Assembly (NCBI RefSeq): GCF_900188315.1
Contig: NZ_LT897781.1
Span: forward strand, 248,001 to 312,000
Reading direction: 5' to 3'
DNA: 64,000 nt
Origin: Marinobacter sp. es.042
GTDB lineage: Bacteria; Pseudomonadota; Gammaproteobacteria; Pseudomonadales; Oleiphilaceae
Of the stretch, positions 16,021-22,673 are shown one piece after another; positions within the stretch are counted from its first letter, which is position 1; the number at the start of each line of letters is the position of its first letter. Under the pieces are notes generated by a model. It saw nothing but the letters and a program-made list of their open reading frames with translations, searched no databases and had not been told where the DNA came from. The translations under genes and the position numbers were made by a program.

Positions 16021-16847
16021 TGTTTGTCCGGGACGACCTCGGTAACGCTATTGGTGCGCGTGAACATACTGTCCCGATGTAACCAGACGATGACAATGGC
16101 AATCAACGCGAAAATATAGGTGTCATAGGGTTGGGCGTCGGGCCAGACTGGATTGATGAGCATGAAGTGAAAGAGTGCGGGGAGGAAGATGCTGCCCCGG
16201 GAAGCATTGAACAGTGGGGTGACAATCACACTCAGTGCAATGGTGCCCGTAAAGAATGGCAAAAATGACCAGGCGCTCTGCTCGGTACCGCTCAGTAGAA
16301 AAGCCGGGGTGTGCCAAAGGCCCCAGATCACGCCAATGACAAGTGCGGCCCATATTGGCGTCATCTTGCGTTGCAGGAGGGGGAGTGCCAGGCCTCGCCA
16401 GCCAAACTCCTCAATCGGGCCTTTTATGGCAATGAAAATAAGCGCGACTATGAAGGATGACATTGAAGGGAAGGGAAAGGCAGCCTCCGACAGGTTCCCT
16501 TTGAAGAATGAACCCGCAAAAAACACCAGGGGGACACCAAGGAGCAGAAACGCATACCAGGACCATGAACAGCGCCACAGCAGGGCGCGCCCCAAATGCC
16601 GTCGCAATCCTTCCAGCCCGGACCACTGAAAAATCACAATGAACGCCGAGATGGCCGGGGCCCAGACCGCGAGATAGAAAAGCGGGTGTTCGCCGGTGAT
16701 TTCGCCGAACAGCCCAACCATGGTTTCCGGAAAAAAGATGAAGGCAGCCAGGATCCCCCAGGCGATGCCAAAGGTCAGCAGAAGAAACAGCCCTATCGAC
16801 CGAAAAGGAATGGCATCGGGTTGCGTGCTTTGATTTGCAGATGGCAT
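16017..16847 (-). CDS. CPBP-family intramembrane metalloprotease
   Basis: A 276-residue protein with about eight membrane helices and the CPBP/Abi (Rce1-like) motifs: EExxxR in GPIEEFGWRGLALPLLQ (about residues 140-156), and the histidine motif WGLWHTPAFLL (about 175-185). Relatives cleave membrane-embedded substrates; bacterial members often protect against self-made peptides or process membrane proteins. It overlaps the downstream serine hydrolase lipoprotein by four bases, so the two form an operon. A second CPBP gene is transcribed divergently from 17040. Confidence 0.82.
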   Translation of the reverse strand: MPSANQSTQPDAIPFRSIGLFLLLTFGIAWGILAAFIFFPETMVGLFGEITGEHPLFYLAVWAPAISAFIVIFQWSGLEGLRRHLGRALLWRCSWSWYAFLLLGVPLVFFAGSFFKGNLSEAAFPFPSMSSFIVALIFIAIKGPIEEFGWRGLALPLLQRKMTPIWAALVIGVIWGLWHTPAFLLSGTEQSAWSFLPFFTGTIALSVIVTPLFNASRGSIFLPALFHFMLINPVWPDAQPYDTYIFALIAIVIVWLHRDSMFTRTNSVTEVVPDKQ

Positions 16848-16971
16848 TCTCGGGAGTTCGCGTTGTGGGTGGCTGAGGAGTGAGCCGAATCCATCGACCC
16901 GTGATGATACTCAGGTCAAAGGGGGCGAGGAAAGTGTGAACTCCTTCCGTCACCAATGACTTGTTGACCCC

Positions 16972-16985
16972 TTGATATATATCAA
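16972..16985. promoter_or_regulatory. Perfect 14-bp palindrome between divergent CPBP genes
   Basis: TTGATATATATCAA is a perfect inverted repeat 54 bases before the ATG of the plus-strand CPBP gene and 125 bases from the start of the minus-strand one. It could be an operator for either or both genes. No regulator gene is adjacent. Confidence 0.35.
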
Positions 16986-17039
16986 CAAAGCTTGGTGGAT
17001 TGAGGGGATACTGCCCGGAACGATGACTCACGGAGGGCA

Positions 17040-17849
17040 ATGCCATTGATCCGGCGACCGTTAATAGCTTTTCCCCTGGTTTATCTGGGTTGGGCGTATA
17101 TCTTCTGGATACCGGTGCTGCTCTCGGATTCCTCGGTTTGGGCATTTCCAAACCTGATCTGGTTTTTGATTGGCGGGGCCAGCCCTGTCGTTGCCGGTCT
17201 TGGCCTTGCAGCGGCGAACGGTGGAAAAGAGCAACTGGAAGACCTTTGGCGGCGCCTGACAGCATGGCGTCGTATACCCGGCCGCTGGTGGCTCATCATC
17301 CTGTTGTTCTGGCTTGCTTACGATCTTGCCATGGCCGGCCTGGCAATGCTTCTGGGCGTTGCTGGCGAGCCCCTCGATACGAACTGGCAGTTGTTTGTTA
17401 ATCCCGGGCCCTTGCTGTTCTTGTTGGTTCTTTCCTTTGTGTTCCCGGCAGTGGAAGAGGTGGGGTTACGCGGCTTTTATCTGGAGGCCCTGCAACAGCG
17501 CTTCAGTCCCCTTTTAGCGGGCCTGGTGAACGGTGTGGTCTGGGCGCTGTGGCACGCACCCTTTGTCTTTTTCCCCGGGTATTACGCCAACACCACGTTT
17601 CACCCCGAGCTTTACTGGTGGATGCCGATGATCATCTGCCATACGTTGTTGATTGTGCTCGTTTATAACCGCACTGGTCGAAGCATTCTGGCGGTCCTGA
17701 TTTTCCACGCCATGATGAACTTCACCGGTGAATGGTTGCGAATTTCCCCTGAAATGTACCCCTTCATGCTCTTCGGCAACTTGGCCCTTGCAGCGCTGCT
17801 GGTCATGTTTTGGAAAAGCGGTCGCCAGTCTCTGCCAAATACGTGTTAG
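17040..17849 (+). CDS. CPBP-family intramembrane metalloprotease
   Basis: A 269-residue membrane protein with about seven helices. The motifs are EExxxR in PAVEEVGLRGFYLEALQQRF (about residues 139-158), ALWHAPFVFFPGYY (about 177), and a late FHAMMNFTGE (about 221), which together give the Glu/His metal site of the family. It is only distantly similar to the divergent CPBP gene at 16847, so this is not a recent duplication. ATG 17040 follows CGGAGGGCA closely. The DUF2750 protein follows and may be cotranscribed. Confidence 0.82.
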   Translation: MPLIRRPLIAFPLVYLGWAYIFWIPVLLSDSSVWAFPNLIWFLIGGASPVVAGLGLAAANGGKEQLEDLWRRLTAWRRIPGRWWLIILLFWLAYDLAMAGLAMLLGVAGEPLDTNWQLFVNPGPLLFLLVLSFVFPAVEEVGLRGFYLEALQQRFSPLLAGLVNGVVWALWHAPFVFFPGYYANTTFHPELYWWMPMIICHTLLIVLVYNRTGRSILAVLIFHAMMNFTGEWLRISPEMYPFMLFGNLALAALLVMFWKSGRQSLPNTC

Positions 17850-17896
17850 TCTCCGGCAAATACCCAAAAGCAAACGACTGGAGTGGCGTACCTGAC

Positions 17897-18280
17897 ATGA
17901 GCGGTGAAGACCTCAATCAAGTAATGGAAATGGATGGTGAAGAGCGGTACGACTACTTCCTGAGCCAGGTGGCCGAAGAGCGGGAAATCTGGATTCTGGT
18001 GAACGGCGAGAGCCAGTTCCTCAAGATCGCCTCGGACGATGGCGACGTGGAATATCTGCCCGTGTGGCCGGCTTCGGGATTTGCCGCCGAATACGCCAAC
18101 GGCGGCGAGGAGCTGACGCCCCGCAGTATTTCACTGCCAGACTTTTTCCGGAAATGGGTTCCAGGCTTAACCAGGGACGGCCTTGATGTGGGCGTGTTTC
18201 CCGGCCTCGATAAAACGGTATGGATCACCGAACCTGCAGAGCTCAAGCAGGATCTTAAGGATGTAATGTCCGATTTCTGA
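17897..18280 (+). CDS. DUF2750-domain protein
   Basis: A 127-residue acidic soluble protein. GEERYDYFLSQVAEEREIWILVNGE, then LPVWPASGFAAEYAN, and a late LPDFFRKWVPGLTRDGLDVGVFPG match the pattern I recall for DUF2750, a small family of unknown function often acting as cytoplasmic single-domain proteins. The start is uncertain: ATG 17897 coincides with the domain start but its GGAG is 13 bases away. An in-frame ATG at 17810 would overlap the CPBP gene by 40 bases. Confidence 0.65.
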   Translation: MSGEDLNQVMEMDGEERYDYFLSQVAEEREIWILVNGESQFLKIASDDGDVEYLPVWPASGFAAEYANGGEELTPRSISLPDFFRKWVPGLTRDGLDVGVFPGLDKTVWITEPAELKQDLKDVMSDF

Positions 18281-18289
18281 AGACGGATT

Positions 18290-19093
18290 TTATCGCCTGG
18301 CCGGAGCAGAGGCGCTTCCGGCCAGTATGCCCCCGTCGATGTTCAGCTCAATGCCGGTGACGTAGTTTGATTCGTCAGAGGCGAGGTAAAGGGCGGCATA
18401 GGCAACATCCTCGGGTTTTCCCATCCTTCCGATTGGAACGCCAGCCTCAACCTCGGCTATCGCTGCCTCTCTTGCTTCTCCCTCTCCAAGCATCGCTTCC
18501 CACATGGGGCTCATGATGGCGCCGGGATGAATGGAATTACACCGGATCGGATAGCCTTTTTCGGCGCAGTACAACGCGACTGATTTGGTATGATTCCGAA
18601 CGCCGGCCTTGCTGGATGCGTAAGCCGCCGCCCCGGGAATGCCAACAATCCCGGATCGTGAGGAAACGTTGATGATGCTGGCGGACCTCGAGGACTTCAT
18701 CAATCTGATTCCATATTTACAGCCCAGGGCAACGCCATTCAGGTTCGTGGCGTGGACTGTCTCCCAGGAAGCAAGGTCGAGGTGCTCCGGATCGTGGGGG
18801 CCAGCACTTTCGAGGAAACCGGTAATCCCGGCATTGTTCACCAGAATGTCCAGCCCTCCGAACTGATCTTCGATAGACTTGGCGCAGGTTATCCACTGGG
18901 ACTCATCGCTGACGTCCAGGTGAAGATAGTGCATGTCCAGTTTTGAGCCATCAACCAGTGCCTGTCCCATTTGGTCATCAATATCCGATACGATGACCGT
19001 TGCTCCCTGCTCAGCGAACTGAATGGCGATTGCTTCACCAATGCCGCGGGCCGCGCCGGTGATCAAAGCGGTCTTGCCATCGAGTCTTTTCAT
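18290..19093 (-). CDS. Short-chain dehydrogenase/reductase
   Basis: A 267-residue classical SDR. It begins MKRLDGKTALITGAARGIGEAIA with the TGxxxGIG cofactor loop, an Asp at the end of beta-2 (IVSDID) that favours NAD(H), NNAGITG at about 88, the catalytic serine at about 145, and YASSKAGVRN (about 158). The C-terminal GIELNIDGGILAG matches glucose/cyclopentanol/3-alpha-hydroxysteroid dehydrogenase-like SDRs. ATG 19093 is chosen over a frame open to 19165 because the family starts here. It is divergent from trxC with a palindromic operator-like site between them. Confidence 0.82.
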   Translation of the reverse strand: MKRLDGKTALITGAARGIGEAIAIQFAEQGATVIVSDIDDQMGQALVDGSKLDMHYLHLDVSDESQWITCAKSIEDQFGGLDILVNNAGITGFLESAGPHDPEHLDLASWETVHATNLNGVALGCKYGIRLMKSSRSASIINVSSRSGIVGIPGAAAYASSKAGVRNHTKSVALYCAEKGYPIRCNSIHPGAIMSPMWEAMLGEGEAREAAIAEVEAGVPIGRMGKPEDVAYAALYLASDESNYVTGIELNIDGGILAGSASAPARR

Positions 19094-19133
19094 CCTGAAC
19101 CCCAGCTTGATTTCTTTTCGTCTGCCCAGATCA

Positions 19134-19149
19134 TGTATACCAGTATACA
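19134..19149. promoter_or_regulatory. Operator-like palindrome between SDR gene and trxC
   Basis: TGTATAC-CA-GTATACA is a 7+7 inverted repeat with a two-base spacer, 41 bases upstream of the SDR start and 19 upstream of the trxC ATG. The GTATAC core is common in GntR- and TetR-type operators. No regulator gene adjoins, so the protein that binds is unknown. Confidence 0.5.
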
Positions 19150-19167
19150 ACCTGAAGGTAATCAATC

Positions 19168-19608
19168 ATGACTGACATCCGACACCTGGTCTGTCCCCAC
19201 TGTCACAAGGTTAATCGCGTACCCGTGGATAAACTGTCAGCGGGCGGCAATTGCGGTGCCTGCAAACAGCCGTTGTGGCCGGATCAGGTCCTGGAACTTA
19301 CGGACCAGACCTTTGCTGCTCATACCGGGCGCAGTGATGTGCCGGTACTGGTGGACTTCTGGGCAAGCTGGTGTGGCCCTTGCAAAATGATGGCGCCCCA
19401 GTTCGAGCAGGCTGCTAGAGACTGGCGGGGCAAGGTACGCTTTGCGAAGCTCAATACAGAACAGGCCCAGGGCCCGGCCGGCCAGTTTGGCATTCGCAGC
19501 ATACCTACCATGATCCTGTTCCAGAATGGCCGGGAAGTCGCCCGCCAGAGCGGCGCCATGAACCAGGCACAGATCAGTCAGTGGCTGCAGTCCAAGGGTA
19601 TTCGCTAG
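19168..19608 (+). CDS. trxC: Thioredoxin TrxC (thioredoxin 2)
   Basis: A 146-residue cytosolic thioredoxin with the extra N-terminal zinc finger that marks TrxC: CPHCHK (residues 9-14) and CGACKQP (about 30-36) provide four cysteines. The thioredoxin domain carries the active site WASWCGPCKMM (about 66-76), the cis-proline in IRSIPTMILF and the typical GAMNQAQISQWL end. It reduces protein disulfides and supports oxidative-stress defence. ATG 19168 follows AAGG by nine bases. Confidence 0.95.
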   Translation: MTDIRHLVCPHCHKVNRVPVDKLSAGGNCGACKQPLWPDQVLELTDQTFAAHTGRSDVPVLVDFWASWCGPCKMMAPQFEQAARDWRGKVRFAKLNTEQAQGPAGQFGIRSIPTMILFQNGREVARQSGAMNQAQISQWLQSKGIR

Positions 19609-19662
19609 CCTGATAAGGCCATTTATTCGCTGGCCGGTCATTAAAACGCCACAATTGCTGAA

Positions 19663-19732
19663 GCCCTGCCATTGCAGGGCTGAAGGCACCTATCCGAGCA
19701 GTTCCCACAAAGTTATCCACAGTTTTTGTGGG
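19663..19732. other. Two hairpins after trxC, the second containing a DnaA-box-like 9-mer
   Basis: GCCCTGC-CATT-GCAGGGC (19663-19680) is a compact hairpin 55 bases after the trxC stop but lacks a T tract. Next, CCCACAAA (19704-19711) pairs with TTTGTGGG (19725-19732). Its loop includes TTATCCACA (19713-19721), a perfect consensus DnaA box. A single box is not an origin; the structures may serve transcription termination. The rest of 19609-19865 shows nothing I can name. Confidence 0.4.
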
Positions 19733-19865
19733 TAAAGCTGACGTTGCAGCGATGTCGACTTTTTCATGGCGTGTGGCCAGAATTCGAGCCAAACTGTCTG
19801 TAACGAGCAAGGCATAGTCGGGCAAGCGACGGCCTTATCCGAGTGATCACTCCACCGAGGACCGA

Positions 19866-20582
19866 ATGAGAGCAGTCCTGTTTACGATCATGGCATTCTG
19901 GCTCCTCCCAGCTTCTTCCCAAACGCTCAAGATTATGGGATCGGACGAGGGCTTTCTGCCGTTTTATTACGGCAACGACCTCAACGAGGGCATTTTGGTC
20001 GAGGTGATCAATGAATTCACCCTGCAGACCGGTATTGCAGCCGATTTCCTCCCGATGGCGCGCAAACGCCAGCCCTGGGCTCTGGAGCGGGGGCTAGCCA
20101 ACGCGGTTTTCGCCAACCCGTTATGGATGCCTTCGCCGGACCAAATGCATGCCGTAGGGCCGCTGTTGACCTGGCGTGACCGAGTGTTCGCGCAACCTGG
20201 GCGGCAACCGGACTCATTCGATGACCTCAAGGGAGGTATCTGCCTTCGCAGATGGTTTGTCTACAGTGATCGACTTGAGGAGCGGATCGGGAACCAGCTG
20301 GTTCGCCATGACGCTTACAACGCCGAGCAGATGCTACTCATGTTCTTGCACAAACGCTGCGATTACATCGTCATGAACGAAATGGAGTTCCGGTTTCTTG
20401 CACAGCTAGGGGACGTCGATCCAGAGCTTTACAGCACGGAACTGATAGACGCCGAGTGGCCGGTCTATCTCGGGATACTTAAAAACGAGACTGCTTTAAT
20501 TGAAGCGGCGGAAGCTTTCTTCTCTACCTACACGATTGACGTGGAGGCCATGCTACCCAAATTGCCGCGGCCGGATCGTTGA
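19866..20582 (+). CDS. Periplasmic solute-binding (SBP family 3-like) protein
   Basis: A 238-residue exported protein: residues 1-18 are a signal peptide ending PASSQ. The mature part (LKIMGSDEGFLPFYYGNDLNEGILVEVINEFTLQTGI) follows the opening of type 3 solute-binding domains that bind amino acids or act as sensory inputs. The ADFLPMARKRQPWALERG segment is typical of orphan SBP proteins rather than transporter subunits. No permease adjoins; instead a short basic plus hydrophobic reading frame begins six bases after the stop. ATG 19866 follows GAGG by six bases. A sensory role is inferred. Confidence 0.72.
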   Translation: MRAVLFTIMAFWLLPASSQTLKIMGSDEGFLPFYYGNDLNEGILVEVINEFTLQTGIAADFLPMARKRQPWALERGLANAVFANPLWMPSPDQMHAVGPLLTWRDRVFAQPGRQPDSFDDLKGGICLRRWFVYSDRLEERIGNQLVRHDAYNAEQMLLMFLHKRCDYIVMNEMEFRFLAQLGDVDPELYSTELIDAEWPVYLGILKNETALIEAAEAFFSTYTIDVEAMLPKLPRPDR

Positions 20583-20587
20583 AGAGA

Positions 20588-20701
20588 TTGACGGTCGATT
20601 TGTCCATACGCCATTCAATCCAATACAACCTCATTCAATTGTGTTTGCAGGTTTCCATTCTGCTTGTTGGCCTGGCCGTTGCCTTGGGCCTATTTGGATA
20701 G
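20588..20701 (+). pseudogene. Possible truncated start of a membrane sensor protein
   Basis: Six bases after the solute-binding protein stop, a TTG opens a 37-codon frame. It has a basic N-terminus (SIRHSIQYN) and one strongly hydrophobic stretch (LQVSILLVGLAVALGLFG), then a stop. This looks like the first membrane helix of a sensor kinase or cyclase paired with the upstream SBP and cut off here. There is no homologous continuation that I can recognise up to 21,060. Could be coincidental. Confidence 0.3.
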
Positions 20702-20734
20702 TGGTTTTCTTGGCCTGTTACTCGATTCCCGCAA

Positions 20735-20758
20735 TCAACATCTACATGTAGATGTTGA
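20735..20758. repeat. Perfect 24-bp palindrome
   Basis: The 12-base half TCAACATCTACA is followed immediately by its exact reverse complement, with no spacer. It lies in a non-coding stretch just left of the structured repeat that precedes the MerR-methyltransferase gene. It could be a terminator-like cruciform, an operator or a recombination scar. Confidence 0.6.
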
Positions 20759-20898
20759 GACAGAGAAAAAAAGCATCTTCCAAGCTGCGAGAGTTAGCGC
20801 CAAGTTTGAAGAACCTGAGATCTCTGGTTTTCAGTTGCGGATATTCCTGGAATAAAGAAGCTGTGCTTCTCCCAGGGGAAGGGGTGGTTCATCCACCT

Positions 20899-20964
20899 GA
20901 ATGTCTACTTTGCGACCAGGCCGAGCTTCCCCAGTTTTTAAACAAAAGCGGACATTGGAACGGC
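20899..20964. repeat. Structured repeat, copy 1 (left of merR-methyltransferase gene)
   Basis: About 65 bases starting GAATGTCTACTTTGCGACC and containing AAACAAAAGCGGACATTGG. Its ends form an imperfect inverted repeat (AATGTCYRCTTT / AAAGCGGACATT). A related copy in the same orientation lies at 22256-22316, so the two bracket the intervening gene. Confidence 0.6.
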
Positions 20965-21063
20965 TTTCGGGACACTGTAGGTTGACTCAAAACGCTCTCG
21001 CTGTTGACCCGTCTATAACTTCATAGTTTACCTTATATCTGTCGTAGCAAAGTTGGGGGTGTC

Positions 21064-22233
21064 ATGTATCGAATCTCAGAGCTGGCTGCACAGCTCAGTC
21101 TAACCCGATCGACTTTGTTGTATTACGAAAAAAAAGGACTCATCAGTAGTAAGCGTCAGTCGAACGGATATCGATTTTATGGGGAAAAGGACCTCCAGCG
21201 GCTTCGACTATTGCAACAGCTACAAGCCGGAGGGCTGAGCCTTCAGGAGTGCAAGGACTGCCTCAATGGCAAGCTCGACAGAAATATGCTGCAACGCCGA
21301 GTGGTGCAGTTGAATGCTGAGATCGAAGCAAAGCAGAGAGCCAGTCGCCTGCTTACCGCACTGCTCGGTAATGACTCATTGCGTTCTTGGCATGAGATAA
21401 CTGATCGGCTCGCCCCCGATGCCCACTTGGATTGGCTTAAACAGCAAGGCTTCAATGAGCAGCAAGCCCTGCACTTAAAATGGTTATCTAAAGATATGAA
21501 TCAACATGATCAATACATGGCCGATTTTATGGCCGTTTTCGAGGGCCTTGACCGGTGGGGACCAGGTTCTGAAGAAGATACTGTTAAAGCTCTGGCGCAA
21601 TTGCCTATCGTACCAACCCAAGTGGTTGATATCGGCTGTGGCAAGGGCCTTACCACTATCATACTTGCCGAAAAGACCCAGGCTCAGGTCGTAGCCGTAG
21701 ACAATGAAGCAAGCGCACTAGAGGCGTTAAAACAACGGCTTGTTGAGCAAGGCCTTCAAGACCGAGTGAGAACCAAATGCGAGAGTATGACGGATTTGCC
21801 ATTCCAGACTGGCAGCTTCGATCTCATCTGGGCAGAAGCTTCAGCCTACGTTATGGGCTTTGAGAAAGCGCTTACAACTTGGAAAAAACTCTTGAAGCCA
21901 AAAGGCTGCATCGTGGTGAATGATTTGGTCTGGCTGACAGACACGCCAAGTCAGACCGCCATGGACTTTTGGCATCAAGAATATCCTGACATGCAATCAG
22001 TTTCTTTACGTGAGCAACAAATCCTGCGGGCGGGATATACGGTAATTGATCATTTTTCCCTGAGCCAGAAGGCATGGGCAAATTATTATGAACCTTTACG
22101 CTCACGCCTCAATGAATTGAAGCCTCAGATGGCAGAACCGATGGCACTGAACGACATTGATCGAGAGATTGGAATTATTGACCAGTATCTCGGTGAGTTT
22201 GGTTATGAGATGTTCATCTTGCAGGTCGATTAG
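21064..22233 (+). CDS. MerR-type DNA-binding domain fused to a SAM-dependent methyltransferase
   Basis: A 389-residue two-domain protein. Residues 1-~70 are a MerR winged helix (YRISELAAQLSLTRSTLLYYEKKGLI, then NGYRFYGEKDLQRLRLLQQL). Residues ~71-105 form the usual MerR dimerisation helix. Residues ~170-390 are a class I methyltransferase with motif I VVDIGCGKG (187-195), acidic AVDNEAS after strand 2, and LPFQTGSFDLIWAEAS at motif IV. A regulator that carries its own enzyme may sense SAM or a small substrate, or methylate the compound it detects. ATG 21064 follows GGGGG. The gene looks more AT-rich than its neighbours and is bracketed by repeats, suggesting acquisition. Confidence 0.85.
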   Translation: MYRISELAAQLSLTRSTLLYYEKKGLISSKRQSNGYRFYGEKDLQRLRLLQQLQAGGLSLQECKDCLNGKLDRNMLQRRVVQLNAEIEAKQRASRLLTALLGNDSLRSWHEITDRLAPDAHLDWLKQQGFNEQQALHLKWLSKDMNQHDQYMADFMAVFEGLDRWGPGSEEDTVKALAQLPIVPTQVVDIGCGKGLTTIILAEKTQAQVVAVDNEASALEALKQRLVEQGLQDRVRTKCESMTDLPFQTGSFDLIWAEASAYVMGFEKALTTWKKLLKPKGCIVVNDLVWLTDTPSQTAMDFWHQEYPDMQSVSLREQQILRAGYTVIDHFSLSQKAWANYYEPLRSRLNELKPQMAEPMALNDIDREIGIIDQYLGEFGYEMFILQVD

Positions 22234-22255
22234 ACAGAACGGCTTGCTCCATCTC

Positions 22256-22316
22256 GAATGTCCGCTTTGCGACCGGGGCATCGTCTGAACCCAGCTAAAC
22301 AAAAGCGAACTTTGGA
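22256..22316. repeat. Structured repeat, copy 2 (right of merR-methyltransferase gene)
   Basis: Starts GAATGTCCGCTTTGCGACC and contains TAAACAAAAGCGAACTTTGG; aligns with copy 1 over about 62 positions with a few gaps. Located 23 bases after the methyltransferase stop. Each copy can fold into a long-loop hairpin. Confidence 0.6.
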
Positions 22317-22389
22317 TAGCCCCTTGCACTATGTGCGCTTCCATTGGAGGGCGGACCTTTTGAGCTGTTCACAATTGGCCAACTCCCAA

Positions 22390-22530
22390 TAGACTGAGAA
22401 GATTCTGAATAAGTCCCAAAACCGGCGATAATACGCTCATCGCAAACCGCACGGGACTCGTTCCACTATGCTTCAGATCACCTTCTCAGAAGCCGAGTAG
22501 CAGACCAAAGGTACGCTGATTGGTGAAAAT
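22390..22530 (+). mobile_element. Possible IS5-like transposase remnant
   Basis: ATG 22468 opens MLQITFSEAE followed by a stop, then QTKGTL in the same frame, resembling the opening of IS5-group transposases (of the form MQLTFSEAEY plus basic residues). GAGAAGATTCTGAATAAGTC lies about 65 bases upstream where an IS end would be expected. There is no further transposase sequence. The rest of 22317-22673 shows only short frames I cannot assign. Weak call. Confidence 0.25.
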
Positions 22531-22673
22531 ATCTTCTGGCATAGGGTAAGTGCTCTTGGGTTCCGCCAAAGTGGCTCGGAAAAGGCGTTAATCAGAGCTT
22601 CCCTATGGTTATGTACTGCTTAAGATAACTCTGTTAACGACGCCCGCTTTTTGCTCGCTCAAGGAAATTGCCT

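Noticed and set aside
19713..19721. Replication origin suggested by a DnaA box
   Set aside because: Only one box, no AT-rich unwinding region and no dnaA/dnaN/gyrB genes nearby.
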